DNA from: Flavobacterium sp. HBTb2-11-1
Lineage (GTDB): Bacteria > Bacteroidota > Bacteroidia > Flavobacteriales > Flavobacteriaceae
Direction of reading: 5' to 3'
DNA length: 64,000 bases
NCBI RefSeq assembly: GCF_009826975.1
Contig: NZ_WUMO01000004.1
Location: 434,001 to 498,000 of the forward strand
The stretch's first letter is position 1, and the number at the start of each line of letters is the position of its first letter. The notes beneath the pieces were generated by a model. The model saw only the letters and a list, made by a program, of their open reading frames with translations, had not been told where the DNA came from and did not search any database. Made by a program: the position numbers and the translations under genes. Below are positions 27,510-36,188 of the stretch, one piece after another.

Positions 27510-28037
27510 TTATTCTTTTTTCTTCAACTCATATTCAAAATAAGGCACTTCTGCACCATTAACAATAAATGTAAGTTCATTGATTTTTTCTGCTCCAAGT
27601 TTCAGAACGGCTTTTTGAGAACGGAAGTTTTCAGCTCCAACATGAAAAAGTACTGAATCAACATGCTGGAAAGCGTAATCCATCATTAATTTTTTGTTTG
27701 ATTTATTATATGGACCGCCCCAATATTTTCTCGTAATAAAAGTGTAACCAATTCCAACGCTCGATCTTTCGGGATTATAGTCGTAAAAACTACTTGTCCC
27801 CATTATTTCATTAGTTTGTTTATCAAGAATCAAGAACGGATTTTTTGTAATTATAATATCAAAAAAAGTTTTAAAACCTTCTCTGGTATATCTATCTTTT
27901 GCAGGATTCTGTTCCCAAATCAAAGGATCGGAAGCCGCTTCAAATAAGGCATCAAAATGTTTTTCTTCTAACGGAATTAATTTTGAGATTTCGTTTTCAA
28001 GGAAATCGGGTTGAAAATTGAAGTTTGATATTTCCAT
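27510..28037 (-). CDS. GNAT family N-acetyltransferase, RimJ-like
   Basis: 175 residues of the RimJ/RimL-type fold: LIPLEEKHFDALFEAASDPLIW, GTSSFYDYNPERSSVGIGYTFITRKYWGGPYN and HVGAENFRSQKAVLKLGAE. The acetyl-CoA pyrophosphate-binding turn is not a textbook QxxGxG/A, as is usual in this branch. Substrate unknown; protein N-termini or small amines are possible. Confidence 0.8.
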   Translation of the reverse strand: MEISNFNFQPDFLENEISKLIPLEEKHFDALFEAASDPLIWEQNPAKDRYTREGFKTFFDIIITKNPFLILDKQTNEIMGTSSFYDYNPERSSVGIGYTFITRKYWGGPYNKSNKKLMMDYAFQHVDSVLFHVGAENFRSQKAVLKLGAEKINELTFIVNGAEVPYFEYELKKKE

Positions 28038-28172
28038 TTTTTAATATTTTTTGGATTGGTTAATTTTGATTCCATTTAGTTTCTCGTTTTCAATCTTGGT
28101 CGATTCACTAGCGCCCTCAGCAAGACAGAATAAAATCTGCTCTAATCTGCAAAATCTGCGTGAAAGAAAAAC

Positions 28173-29297
28173 TTAAATCTGTTTAATCTGCACACAGGAA
28201 ACATTTTGCATTTTAATTTGTTTGCCTACTTTTTTAAGTAATCCGGTTTCTTGATTTCTTTTAAAAACAATAATATTCCCAGTTAGAACATTCGAAGCAA
28301 TTAAAAATTTTCCGCTTTCGTCAATGGCAAAAATACGCGGATGCTTCCCTAAAGTTGACTGATAACCAATGTTTTTCAAGAACCCTTTTTCATCAATAGA
28401 GAAAATGGCAATATTGTTTTCTTTGCCGCGATTTGTTGCATAAAGAAATTTACCGTCAGGAGAAATGTGGATGTCAGAACTTTCAAAACCTTCTTTTATT
28501 TTTTCTGGATGTGTGGCAATGCGCTGAATTTTGTTTAAAATGCCATTTTCATAATTGTAAACGCTTATCTGTCCGGCCATTTCTTCAATGCAATATCCCC
28601 ATTTTTGATTGGGATGAAAGGTAAAATGTCTTGGTCCAGCTTCTAAATCGGTTTTTGTAAATGGATTTTTAGTTTCCACTAAAGGCTTTTTCTGATTTTC
28701 ATCAAAAGCATAACATCGAATTTTATCGGCACCTAAATCGGGCAAAAACAAATAATCGCACTTTGGAGAAAATACTGCTGAGTGTACGTGAGATCTAGTT
28801 TGTCTATCTTTATTTACGCTTCCATCCATATATTGAAAATTCTGTGCAATCGAATCGATTTTACCGTTTTCCAGAAGTGGATATACCGAAACGCTGCCTT
28901 CTGTATAATTGGCGTTAGCTAGCCATTTTCCGTTTTTATGAACGCTGACATATACGGGATTTTCGCCGCCGCTTCTTTGGCTGTTTAAAAAAGTTAAAGT
29001 TTTCGCTGTAGTATTAAATTCAAAACTGCTCACGCTTCCTGCATTTGGAGTTTTGGTATCTGTACAGGCATAAATATATTTTCCGTTTGGAGAAATCGTC
29101 AAATAAGACGGATTCACAATATTTTTAACCGAAGTAAATTTGGTTAGTTTTCCACTCAATGTGTCCAATTGGTAAACCTGAATTGCTTCTGCCGATTTAT
29201 CACGATTATAAGAGCCTAAAAAGACATAGGTATTTTGAGAAAAAATGTTGGTTGTTACGAGAAATAAAAGTGCTAAAAAAAATATTTTGCTTTTCAC
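28173..29297 (-). CDS. Secreted lactonase-family beta-propeller (YbhE-like)
   Basis: 374 residues with a signal peptide (MKSKIFFLALLFLVTTNIFSQ). The remainder is a seven-bladed propeller: LTISPNGKYIYACTD, VYVSVHKNGKWLANANYTEG, SHVHSAVFSPKCDYLFLPDLG, AGPRHFTFHPNQKWGYCIEE, SSDIHISPDGKFLYATNRG. This is the fold of cycloisomerase-2/6-phosphogluconolactonase (YbhE), but the export signal suggests a periplasmic sugar-lactone hydrolase rather than the cytosolic pentose-phosphate enzyme. Confidence 0.83.
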   Translation of the reverse strand: MKSKIFFLALLFLVTTNIFSQNTYVFLGSYNRDKSAEAIQVYQLDTLSGKLTKFTSVKNIVNPSYLTISPNGKYIYACTDTKTPNAGSVSSFEFNTTAKTLTFLNSQRSGGENPVYVSVHKNGKWLANANYTEGSVSVYPLLENGKIDSIAQNFQYMDGSVNKDRQTRSHVHSAVFSPKCDYLFLPDLGADKIRCYAFDENQKKPLVETKNPFTKTDLEAGPRHFTFHPNQKWGYCIEEMAGQISVYNYENGILNKIQRIATHPEKIKEGFESSDIHISPDGKFLYATNRGKENNIAIFSIDEKGFLKNIGYQSTLGKHPRIFAIDESGKFLIASNVLTGNIIVFKRNQETGLLKKVGKQIKMQNVSCVQIKQI

Positions 29298-29351
29298 GGT
29301 TTTTAAGTTTGTTTCGAGTTTCAGGTTTCAAGTTTTGCCTACATTGTCAGG

Positions 29352-29405
29352 CTGAGCGAAGTCGAAGCCCTAGTATTAATTGGAACGCCCTTCGACTTCG
29401 CTCAG
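29352..29405. repeat. Inverted repeat CTGAGCGAAGTCGAAG
   Basis: Perfect 16-bp arms at 29352-29367 and 29390-29405 in the gap upstream of the lactonase gene; flanking bases also pair partly (GTCAGG / GGTGAC). A degenerate partner pair is found at about 46441-46497. Confidence 0.85.
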
Positions 29406-29450
29406 GGTGACTATTGGATAGATTTAGAACTCACAATTCATAACTCATAA

Positions 29451-30554
29451 TTATTTAACCCCTTTCCACCATTGTTTAAATTCCTGTTTGTCATTTTTTA
29501 ATTCAACTGTTTCGCCAATCATTGGTGTAATTAATGAAATCGGATTTTCTGATAAGCCATTTAATTCAGTTACTTTATTTAAAGGTTCATCCCAAGAATG
29601 TAGCGATAGAGCAAATTTTGAAGAATGTACTGGAAATACTCGCTTTGCTTTCAAGTCTTTCATGGCTTTTATGACATCTTCTGGCATATTGTGAATGTAT
29701 TTCCATTTTTCATTGTATTGGCCATTATCAAGTAATACAATATCAAAAGGGCCGTGTTTTTCTCCGATTTCTGCAAAATGAGAATCGTAACCGCTGTCGC
29801 CACCCAAATACATTTTAAAATCTTTAGTTTCTAAAACAAAAGAAGTCCACAGTGTGTTACATCTTTTAAAACCTCTGCCAGAAAAATGTCTTGATGGTGC
29901 GGTATGAATCGTAATGTTTTTATCTAATTGAATGGTGCTGTACCAATCTTTTTCTATGATATTTTCTGTTGGAAAACCCCAAAATTCGAAATGTGAACCA
30001 ACTCCAAGAGCAGTAATGATTTTTTTTGTTTTAGGTTTTAATTTTAAAATTGTATCGTAATCCAAATGATCGTAATGATCGTGCGTAATCAATAAATAAT
30101 CAATTTCTGGAAGATCATCGACCGTATAAATATCAGATCCTTTAAACGATTTTGTTGTACCAGGAATAGGAGAGGCGTTTCCGCTGAAAACGGGATCAAT
30201 TAAAAAACGTTTTCCTTCCAGCTGAATAAAATAGGAAGAATGCCCAAACCAAACTAAAATATCCTGATCTAAAGAAAGTTCCAATAAATTGGTTTTTATA
30301 GACGGAATCAAATCTTTCGGAGTTTTTCCTTCTACTTTTTTAAAGAAAAATTCAAACAAAACTCCTGCCATGCTTGCTCCTTCGGCTAAATCTGGTGTAA
30401 AACTCTGATTTTCGAATTTACCGTTTTTATATTGCGGAGAATTTTGAATTTGAATGAGTCTTTCGCCAGAAGGCGCTTTTCCGAATTTTGGATGGTTTAA
30501 AAATCGGTAAAGAACAAGAGCTATTAGTACTAATAGAATTAAAAATGTAATCAT
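29451..30554 (-). CDS. MBL-fold metallohydrolase, NAPE-PLD/UlaG-like
   Basis: 367 residues with an N-terminal membrane helix (MITFLILLVLIALVLYRFL). The zinc motif THDHYDHLDYD (HxHxDH) is clear, as are FGHSSYFIQLEGKRFLIDPVFSG before it, APSRHFSGRG and LGGDSGYDSHF after it, and HSSKFALSLH near the end. The layout matches N-acyl-phosphatidylethanolamine phospholipase D-like proteins, so a phospholipid or acyl-phosphodiester substrate is possible. Stop and start abut the next gene (30555), implying co-transcription. Confidence 0.85.
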   Translation of the reverse strand: MITFLILLVLIALVLYRFLNHPKFGKAPSGERLIQIQNSPQYKNGKFENQSFTPDLAEGASMAGVLFEFFFKKVEGKTPKDLIPSIKTNLLELSLDQDILVWFGHSSYFIQLEGKRFLIDPVFSGNASPIPGTTKSFKGSDIYTVDDLPEIDYLLITHDHYDHLDYDTILKLKPKTKKIITALGVGSHFEFWGFPTENIIEKDWYSTIQLDKNITIHTAPSRHFSGRGFKRCNTLWTSFVLETKDFKMYLGGDSGYDSHFAEIGEKHGPFDIVLLDNGQYNEKWKYIHNMPEDVIKAMKDLKAKRVFPVHSSKFALSLHSWDEPLNKVTELNGLSENPISLITPMIGETVELKNDKQEFKQWWKGVK

Positions 30555-30977
30555 TTATTTTGAAGGATATAATTTTTGGGTATGTGCTATAGAAAGTAAA
30601 ACTATTTCTTTTAAGATTTCGATGTTGATATCGGCCAATTTTTTAATGTAAATACAAGCTTTAGAAGAAGTATGTTTTCCAAGTTGAGATAAAAGCGCTT
30701 CTCTTTTTTCTTCTGGCAGATAAAAATAAATGGTCATTGCAGCTTTTCTTGGCGAAAAACCCGCAAGTGGCGCATCTCCTTCATGTCCGCTTTCATACTT
30801 GTAATGATAACTTCCGAAACCAATAATGGTAGGTCCCCACATTTTAGGTTCAAATCCTGTTATTTCCTGCATTATTTTTAGAAGTTCAAAAGCATAGTTT
30901 CTTTTGACATCATTTTCAACAGCGTTAATAAAATCAGTAACGCTATTTTGAGTTTCTGTGGTTTTATTTTTTGCCAT
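30555..30977 (-). CDS. DUF1801 protein
   Basis: 140 residues. ITGFEPKMWGPTIIGFGSYHYKYESGHEGDAPLAGFSPRKAAMTIYF is the typical core of a DUF1801 subgroup; SSKACIYIKKLADI follows. It overlaps the 3' end of the serine hydrolase gene by 14 bases and its stop abuts the MBL gene start, so the three are translationally linked. No function is known. Confidence 0.82.
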   Translation of the reverse strand: MAKNKTTETQNSVTDFINAVENDVKRNYAFELLKIMQEITGFEPKMWGPTIIGFGSYHYKYESGHEGDAPLAGFSPRKAAMTIYFYLPEEKREALLSQLGKHTSSKACIYIKKLADINIEILKEIVLLSIAHTQKLYPSK

Positions 30978-32025
30978 TAACTTGCTTTTTCTTTAATAAA
31001 TCGCTTTTTAAAAGCATGTTTTTGATTTTAAATTCAGAAGCATAAAACAAATTAGAATCTTCAGGCATCTGATTTTCCATTACAATCAAACTCACATCAC
31101 TTTCTGGGAAATACAAATTTACAGAAGAAAAACCATCTCCTAAACCTGTGTGGCCAAGATATTTAACTTGTTCTTTTTCTACAACTCTAATCCCGTAGCC
31201 ATAACCGTCTTTTTCTTTGCCGAAGAAATTGTGCTGGGATAGAATGGTATTTTTAGTCAATAGCTGATAAGATTCTGGTTTCAGAATTTTTCCTTTATGA
31301 AGATTATTGTTCCAAATCGCAAGATCTGAAACGGTTGAAATAATGCCATCTGCTCCAAGACTTTCGTCAGTAATTTGTCTGGTTGTAATAGGCTCCAGCT
31401 GATTTTTTGCATTAAAATAACCAGTAGCAAGATTTTGAGTTTTATCTGGAGAATAGCAAAAAGTCTGATTCATTTTTAATTTCTTAAAAAGCGATTCGGC
31501 AACCTCTCTATAACTTTTTTTAGAGCTTAATGCTACAATTTTGGCAACCAAATTGAAACTTAGATTTCCATATTTAAATTGCGTTCCAGGTTTAAAAGCC
31601 AATGGTTTTTGTAAATCGACAATTCCGTGTGAATGGTTTAAAAGCTGATGGACCGTAACAGAATCTGCCCAAGTTTGCGTGAGTTCTGGCAAATACTTTT
31701 TAATTGGAGCATTTAAATCGATTTTTCCTTTTTCAACTTCCAATAAAAGCAAGGTCGCAGCAATTAATTTGCTGTTTGACATAATTTCAAACTGAGTGTC
31801 CATTAGTAAAGGCTTTTTTGTCTCGAAGTTTGAAAGACCTACAACTTTGGAATACAATGTTTTTCCGTTTTGTGAAATTAAAATCGCACCATTAAATTTA
31901 GGATTAGAGTTTTGAAGTATACTATCAATACTTTTTTTATAATCCTCTTTTTTTTGAGCTGATGAATTGAAAGAAGAAGTGAAGATTAAAACAAATAATA
32001 AGGAGATTTTGGTGATGAAGTTCAT
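30964..32025 (-). CDS. Secreted serine hydrolase (beta-lactamase / DD-peptidase-like, class C fold)
   Basis: 353 residues with signal peptide (MNFITKISLLFVLIFTSSFNSSAQ). The three active-site motifs are visible: SxxK as SNSK in FEIMSNSKLIAATLLL, YxN as YGNLSF, and HxG as HTGLGDGFSS. It probably cuts peptidoglycan peptides or small esters. Nothing indicates a true beta-lactamase. First gene of the three-gene run with DUF1801 and the MBL hydrolase. Confidence 0.85.
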   Translation of the reverse strand: MNFITKISLLFVLIFTSSFNSSAQKKEDYKKSIDSILQNSNPKFNGAILISQNGKTLYSKVVGLSNFETKKPLLMDTQFEIMSNSKLIAATLLLLEVEKGKIDLNAPIKKYLPELTQTWADSVTVHQLLNHSHGIVDLQKPLAFKPGTQFKYGNLSFNLVAKIVALSSKKSYREVAESLFKKLKMNQTFCYSPDKTQNLATGYFNAKNQLEPITTRQITDESLGADGIISTVSDLAIWNNNLHKGKILKPESYQLLTKNTILSQHNFFGKEKDGYGYGIRVVEKEQVKYLGHTGLGDGFSSVNLYFPESDVSLIVMENQMPEDSNLFYASEFKIKNMLLKSDLLKKKQVNGKK

Positions 32026-32047
32026 TTGTTTTTAATGGTGAATTGTT

Positions 32048-32132
32048 AATTATAAATGGTGAAATGTAGTGAATGCGTTTAGTTGTTATTTATAGATTTA
32101 GTTTTTGAATTAATAATTTACCATTTATAATT
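32048..32132. repeat. AT-rich inverted repeat upstream of the serine hydrolase gene
   Basis: AATTATAAATGGT (32048-32060) and its complement (32120-32132), extended by imperfect GTGAATTGTTAATT / AATTCACAATTA words. No gene lies in the 116-base gap. Confidence 0.6.
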
Positions 32133-32141
32133 CACAATTAA

Positions 32142-32510
32142 CTAAAACATTCCATTTTCATTAATAGAATCTTTTGGTACAGGTTGCCCGAGATCCCAGA
32201 GTTCGACGATTTTATCATCCTTAAACTTTAAAATATGAACTACTGCAAAACCAATATCTTCAGAATTCTGCTTTAGGTGAGAATGTACAGCAACGAATTT
32301 ATCGTCTTCTAAAATATGGTGGATTTTGAAAACTTTGTTTGGATTTGTTCTGGCAGACTCTTCCATAGCAAGCATTAATGTCTCTGCATCGCCTTTGAAG
32401 TGGGGATTATGATGTTTGAAATTTTTTCCGACATATAACCGAAAACCTTCATGAGAATGTCCTTTGGCTGCCAGTTTCAGGAAGTTTTTAGCGATTTCTT
32501 TCTTAGTCAT
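32142..32510 (-). CDS. SnoaL/NTF2-like protein
   Basis: 122 residues of the cone-shaped alpha+beta fold: AKNFLKLAAKGHSHEGFRLYVGKNFKHHNPHFKGD, then KVFKIHHILEDDKFVAVHSHLKQ and VVHILKFKDDKIVELWDLGQPVP. The ending DLGQPVP is typical of the SnoaL-like subgroup. No reaction can be assigned. Confidence 0.8.
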   Translation of the reverse strand: MTKKEIAKNFLKLAAKGHSHEGFRLYVGKNFKHHNPHFKGDAETLMLAMEESARTNPNKVFKIHHILEDDKFVAVHSHLKQNSEDIGFAVVHILKFKDDKIVELWDLGQPVPKDSINENGMF

Positions 32511-32589
32511 GATTCAGAATTTAAAAGTAAACTAAGATATGAAATTAAGCGCTACAAATTTTGCAGAAAAGAATGGAATAATTATAAAA

Positions 32590-32802
32590 TTAAACTTCTT
32601 CCGATTTGATTTTACTAAGATCTATGCCCAATTTATCAAACTCTTTTTCTCCTAATTCAGTAATGTAAAAGTGTTTGTCTGAAGCCTCATTTTTGGCAAT
32701 CCATTTTTTGTCTGCAAATGTTTCAAAAAGCAGTTCGCCAAGTTTGCCTCCAATATGGCTGTAGCATTTTTTAGCCGGTTTTATAGTGTTTTGAGTTTTC
32801 AT
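32590..32802 (-). CDS. Small ArsR-type C-terminal domain protein without HTH
   Basis: Only 70 residues: CYSHIGGKLGELLFETFADKKWI followed by FYITELGEKEFDKLGIDLSKI. This matches the C-terminal part of some ArsR-family regulators, including a single Cys, but the winged-helix DNA-binding half is absent and the sequence upstream codes for another gene. Free-standing copies may exist in other Bacteroidota, so it may be a real small protein rather than a relic. It starts 6 bases after the stop of the membrane-protein gene. Confidence 0.6.
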   Translation of the reverse strand: MKTQNTIKPAKKCYSHIGGKLGELLFETFADKKWIAKNEASDKHFYITELGEKEFDKLGIDLSKIKSEEV

Positions 32803-32808
32803 TTTTCT

Positions 32809-33225
32809 TTAGATTTTCTTTTGTGAAGTAATTTTAGAAGCCAGATAAGCCATTGGAAGATAAGCTAAAACCAAATCTACAACGCTGAACCAAATTGGAG
32901 ATGGAAGTGTGAAAACCATTGTGATGCCGCCAAATAAAAAGAAAGCTCCGATAATAAAAGCCAGTTTTGTTTTGTGCGAAGCTGCAGATATGGCAGTTGT
33001 GAGCGCGCCGGCAAAAGTTCCGATGGCGTGAGCTAAAAAAGGAAATAGAAAATGCTTTGGCCCAAATAAGTGCATGGTAGCCTGCAGACCTTCTGTAGTG
33101 GTAACATCGGCACCATTTGGGGGCGGAATAATAGAACCGCTTATTAAAATGATACTCATATTGACAATGCTTCCGATAACGAGACCTGCTATTACGGCCA
33201 AAGTATTTCTTAAAATAGGGTTCAT
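32809..33225 (-). CDS. Small multi-pass membrane protein
   Basis: 138 residues with four helices: about 8-30 (AVIAGLVIGSIVNMSIILISG), 58-80, 88-108 and 112-132. A PPPNG loop and VTTTEGLQATMHLFGPKHFLFPFLAHAIG lie between the first two. Recognised only as a conserved Bacteroidota membrane protein without function. Upstream partner of the ArsR-like small gene. Confidence 0.6.
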   Translation of the reverse strand: MNPILRNTLAVIAGLVIGSIVNMSIILISGSIIPPPNGADVTTTEGLQATMHLFGPKHFLFPFLAHAIGTFAGALTTAISAASHKTKLAFIIGAFFLFGGITMVFTLPSPIWFSVVDLVLAYLPMAYLASKITSQKKI

Positions 33226-33279
33226 AATTTTCGTTTTTTATTGTAACGAATGTATGAAATTTATCCTTTTGTTAAATTA

Positions 33280-34194
33280 TTAATTGAAAGATTGCCTAAA
33301 CTCAATTGGAGAGATATTAGTCTTTGTTTTAAACAATTTGCTAAAAGATTGCTGATGTTCAAAACCTAATTCAAAAGCAATTTCGCTAACAGATAAATCA
33401 GTAGTAGAGAGTTTTTCTTTAGCTTTTTCAATCAGCTTATTATGAATATGCTGCTGGGTGCTTTGCCCGGTATGATGTTTGAGTAAGGCACTTAAATAAT
33501 TTGGCGAAACGTTCAAGTTTTCGGCAATATAATGCACTGTTGGAAGTCCTTTTTTAGTTAAAGAATCGTTGTTGAAATAGTCTTCGAGTAATTTTTCCAG
33601 TCGTGCCAGAATCTGATGATCGCTTATTTTTCGAGTAATAAACTGGCGGTTATAAAAACGCTCAGAATAGGTCAGTAGCAATTCAATTTGAGCGATAATA
33701 ACATCTTGACTAAATTTATCTATATTGGATTGGTATTCCTGCTGAATATTTTGAATGATTTCAATTATCAGTTTTTCTTCTTTATCAGAAAGATGAAGCG
33801 CTTCGTGAACTGCGTATCCAAAATATTCATATTGTTTGATTTTCTGCGCAAGCGGCGTATTCCATAAAAAATCAGGATGGATCAATAATGACCATCCTGT
33901 ATGCTGCATTTCGGCATTTCCTTCTATAGAAAAAACCTGTCCTGGCGAAATAAAAAGTAAAACACCTTCTTTGAAATCATATTCCTGCTGCCCGTAACGC
34001 ATTTTGGCATTTGCATTTCGTTTCAGTGCAATCGAATAAAAATCGAGCATCAGGCTTTTTGGCTCATCTTCATTCAAATATTTTAAATCTTCAAAATTAT
34101 AGACGCTCACCAAAGGATGCTCAGGTTTTGGCAAATTTCTAAATTCATGAAATTCGCTGATACTTTTTATTCGGACCGGTTGTAGATTTGCCAT
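33280..34194 (-). CDS. AraC family transcriptional regulator
   Basis: 304 residues: N-terminal cupin-like domain (about 25-150) and C-terminal AraC double HTH (about 205-304; AENLNVSPNYLSALLKHHTGQ and EIAFELGFEHQQSFSKLFKTKTNISPIEFRQ). Its start is 12 bases after the stop of the NmrA-like gene, so the regulator is in an operon with a probable reductase and likely responds to the same small molecule. Confidence 0.87.
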   Translation of the reverse strand: MANLQPVRIKSISEFHEFRNLPKPEHPLVSVYNFEDLKYLNEDEPKSLMLDFYSIALKRNANAKMRYGQQEYDFKEGVLLFISPGQVFSIEGNAEMQHTGWSLLIHPDFLWNTPLAQKIKQYEYFGYAVHEALHLSDKEEKLIIEIIQNIQQEYQSNIDKFSQDVIIAQIELLLTYSERFYNRQFITRKISDHQILARLEKLLEDYFNNDSLTKKGLPTVHYIAENLNVSPNYLSALLKHHTGQSTQQHIHNKLIEKAKEKLSTTDLSVSEIAFELGFEHQQSFSKLFKTKTNISPIEFRQSFN

Positions 34195-34206
34195 AGTCTA
34201 AAGTAC

Positions 34207-35103
34207 TTAATTTTGGTTATAAATCGAAGCAAATTCTATGGCATAACCTGACAGTTTGGTTTTTCCTAAAACTGAAGGACGATTTTGATAATAATCTGCG
34301 CCCAATGTATCGTTGTAAAGCGCTGCGTACATTTCTACCAAACCTTGCGCAATTTTTGGCTGCATTCCAACAGAAATTAACTCCTTTAAGGTTTCCTCAT
34401 CGCTAATTAGCTTCCATTCTAAATTCGGTTTGCCTATTGCTTCACCCAAAATTCTTGCCGTCTCATGACCAGAAAGTTCTTCACTCGCCACATAACGGAT
34501 TTTTTTCCCGTCAAGCGGAGTGGTGATCTCTTCTGCTATAGCTTCTGCAATGTCATTTGGAGAAACCCATGGAATCAACGAATCGGCTCCATAATTTGCT
34601 GAAATAAATCCCTGATTTTTTATGGCTGGAATGTATGCCAGCAAATTGTAGTAAAATGAGGTCGGACGCATAAAAGTAATCGCAACATCTGAAAGCTGAT
34701 TTAAGAAAGCTTCGATTTCATTATAGCGCTGAATGATTCCGGATTTTTCTTTTAAATGTGCGCCAATACTGCTTAAGAAAACAACGCGTTTTACGCCAGA
34801 AAGCCTAATGGCTTCTGCATAATTATTTCCGATTTTTCTGGTATAGGCGTCCAAATCAAGATTCGGATCAAAATAATTTGCACGTGGAATCATGCAATAA
34901 ACGGCATCTGCTCCAGTAAAGGTTTGAGTTAAAAAACTTAAATCTTCTACAGAACCAATTGCAGCTGATGCGCCTAGTTTTTCAATTTCTTCTTGTCTGT
35001 CATTACTGCTTGTGATTACCGTAACAGTATTTCCCTTTTGTACTAATGCCTCTGTTAGTGGCTTGCTGATGTTCCCTAAAGAACCTGTAATTATAATTTT
35101 CAT
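34207..35103 (-). CDS. NmrA-like NAD(P)-binding reductase
   Basis: 298 residues with the atypical short-chain dehydrogenase fold. MKIIITGSLGNISKPLTEAL carries the glycine-rich dinucleotide loop (GSLGNIS); YCMIPRANYF and VKRVVFLSSIGAH are the next strands. The usual YxxxK is not clear, as in other NmrA/quinone-oxidoreductase-2 relatives. Such proteins are NAD(P) sensors or quinone reductases. Upstream of an AraC regulator in the same operon. Confidence 0.82.
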   Translation of the reverse strand: MKIIITGSLGNISKPLTEALVQKGNTVTVITSSNDRQEEIEKLGASAAIGSVEDLSFLTQTFTGADAVYCMIPRANYFDPNLDLDAYTRKIGNNYAEAIRLSGVKRVVFLSSIGAHLKEKSGIIQRYNEIEAFLNQLSDVAITFMRPTSFYYNLLAYIPAIKNQGFISANYGADSLIPWVSPNDIAEAIAEEITTPLDGKKIRYVASEELSGHETARILGEAIGKPNLEWKLISDEETLKELISVGMQPKIAQGLVEMYAALYNDTLGADYYQNRPSVLGKTKLSGYAIEFASIYNQN

Positions 35104-35416
35104 AATACTATTATTTTAATGATACAAAGTTGGGCATCCTTAACGAAATAGATTTAGCCAAATCTATGATAGATGTAGCCTAAAATAATAGTAGTATCCG
35201 TTTGGTAAAACTACTTTTAACATATAGAAACATAGCCTTTAGGTGATTAATTAAGGCGTTTCACTTCAAATATTACGCATAGCACTATGTGTTAGCTTGC
35301 TTTTTCTTTAATCTTAAGCAGAAGCAATAAAGAGCTATGTTTCTATCTGTTTAAATTAATTTTTGTTCCATTTCACCCAACAGGGTAACGGGTAATAGTA
35401 TTATGAAAATGTGATT
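35104..35416. repeat. 313-base gap with a long-range inverted repeat
   Basis: No gene seen. ATAGAAACATAGC at 35224-35236 and its complement at 35334-35346 are perfect 13-bp arms, separated by about 100 bases that contain a smaller pair (CATAGCACTATG). The gap also must contain the promoter of the NmrA-AraC operon; no reliable boxes were found. Confidence 0.65.
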
Positions 35417-35902
35417 TTATCTTTCAGATAATTTTCTTTCTGTTTCTAGCTGAGGTTTTCCAGTAGCATTTGGCTGTCCTTTACCGGTTTCAATTAGTTT
35501 TTTTAAACTATTTTCAATGTAATTGGTCCAGCCTGCTTTACAGACATCAAAACATTCGTATTCTGGAACCAGACCAACATGGGTAAAAGTGAGTTTTGTT
35601 GTATTGTTTTCTTTCGAAATATCAAAAACGGCTGTAGTATTAGTCCATTCGGTATCGTCTTTGGTGAAACTGAAATAATTTTCCTCAATCAGCCAAACCA
35701 TTTTCTGATTTGGAATGACTTCTACCAATTTTATTTTACAACGGTGAACGTCTTCATAATGGTATTTGAATTCGTCACCTTCGTTTGCTGTTTTTCCTTC
35801 AATTTCTTCCGACCACCAGCCTTTAACGTTTTGTATGGCTTTAAAAACTTCTTCGGGTGATTGATTGACAATTATTGTTGTGGTAAAATCTTGAGAGCTC
35901 AT
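35417..35902 (-). CDS. SRPBCC family protein (AHSA1-like)
   Basis: 161 residues, one AHSA1-type domain: TTTIIVNQSPEEVFKAIQNVKGWWSEEIEGK, then IPNQKMVWLIEEN, KLTFTHVGLVPEYECFDVCKAGWTNYIENSLKKLIETGKGQP. The second SRPBCC gene in the window; only distant similarity to the one at 23951. Ligand unknown. Confidence 0.83.
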   Translation of the reverse strand: MSSQDFTTTIIVNQSPEEVFKAIQNVKGWWSEEIEGKTANEGDEFKYHYEDVHRCKIKLVEVIPNQKMVWLIEENYFSFTKDDTEWTNTTAVFDISKENNTTKLTFTHVGLVPEYECFDVCKAGWTNYIENSLKKLIETGKGQPNATGKPQLETERKLSER

Positions 35903-36000
35903 AATTGATTGATTTTAAAATAGTAACGTAAAATTACAATCTAAAAATCAATTGCTTGAGGTGTTTAGAAGACAATTTTGAGGTGCTTTTCGGACAGGTA

Positions 36001-36156
36001 TAGATTTTAGAATTTAGATTTTAGAATTTAGATTTTAGAATTTAGATTTTAGAATTTAGATTTTAGAATTTAGATTTTAGAATTTAGATTTTAGAATTTA
36101 GATTTTAGATTGGAATTTAGATTGGAATTTAGATTGGAATTTAGATTGGAATTTAG
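36001..36156. repeat. Tandem array of 14-base units followed by 12-base units
   Basis: Seven exact copies of TAGATTTTAGAATT (36001-36098), a partial eighth, then four exact copies of ATTGGAATTTAG (36109-36156). Neither unit preserves a frame of three as coding repeats would for the 14-mer, and no ORF spans it. The array separates two reverse-strand genes and adds a degenerate tail to 36185. Confidence 0.95.
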
Positions 36157-36188
36157 AATTTGGATTTTGGAATTTAAAATTTAGATTT

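Noticed and set aside
36001..36185. Possible CRISPR array
   Set aside because: The units abut without spacers and are only 12-14 bases long; no cas gene is nearby.
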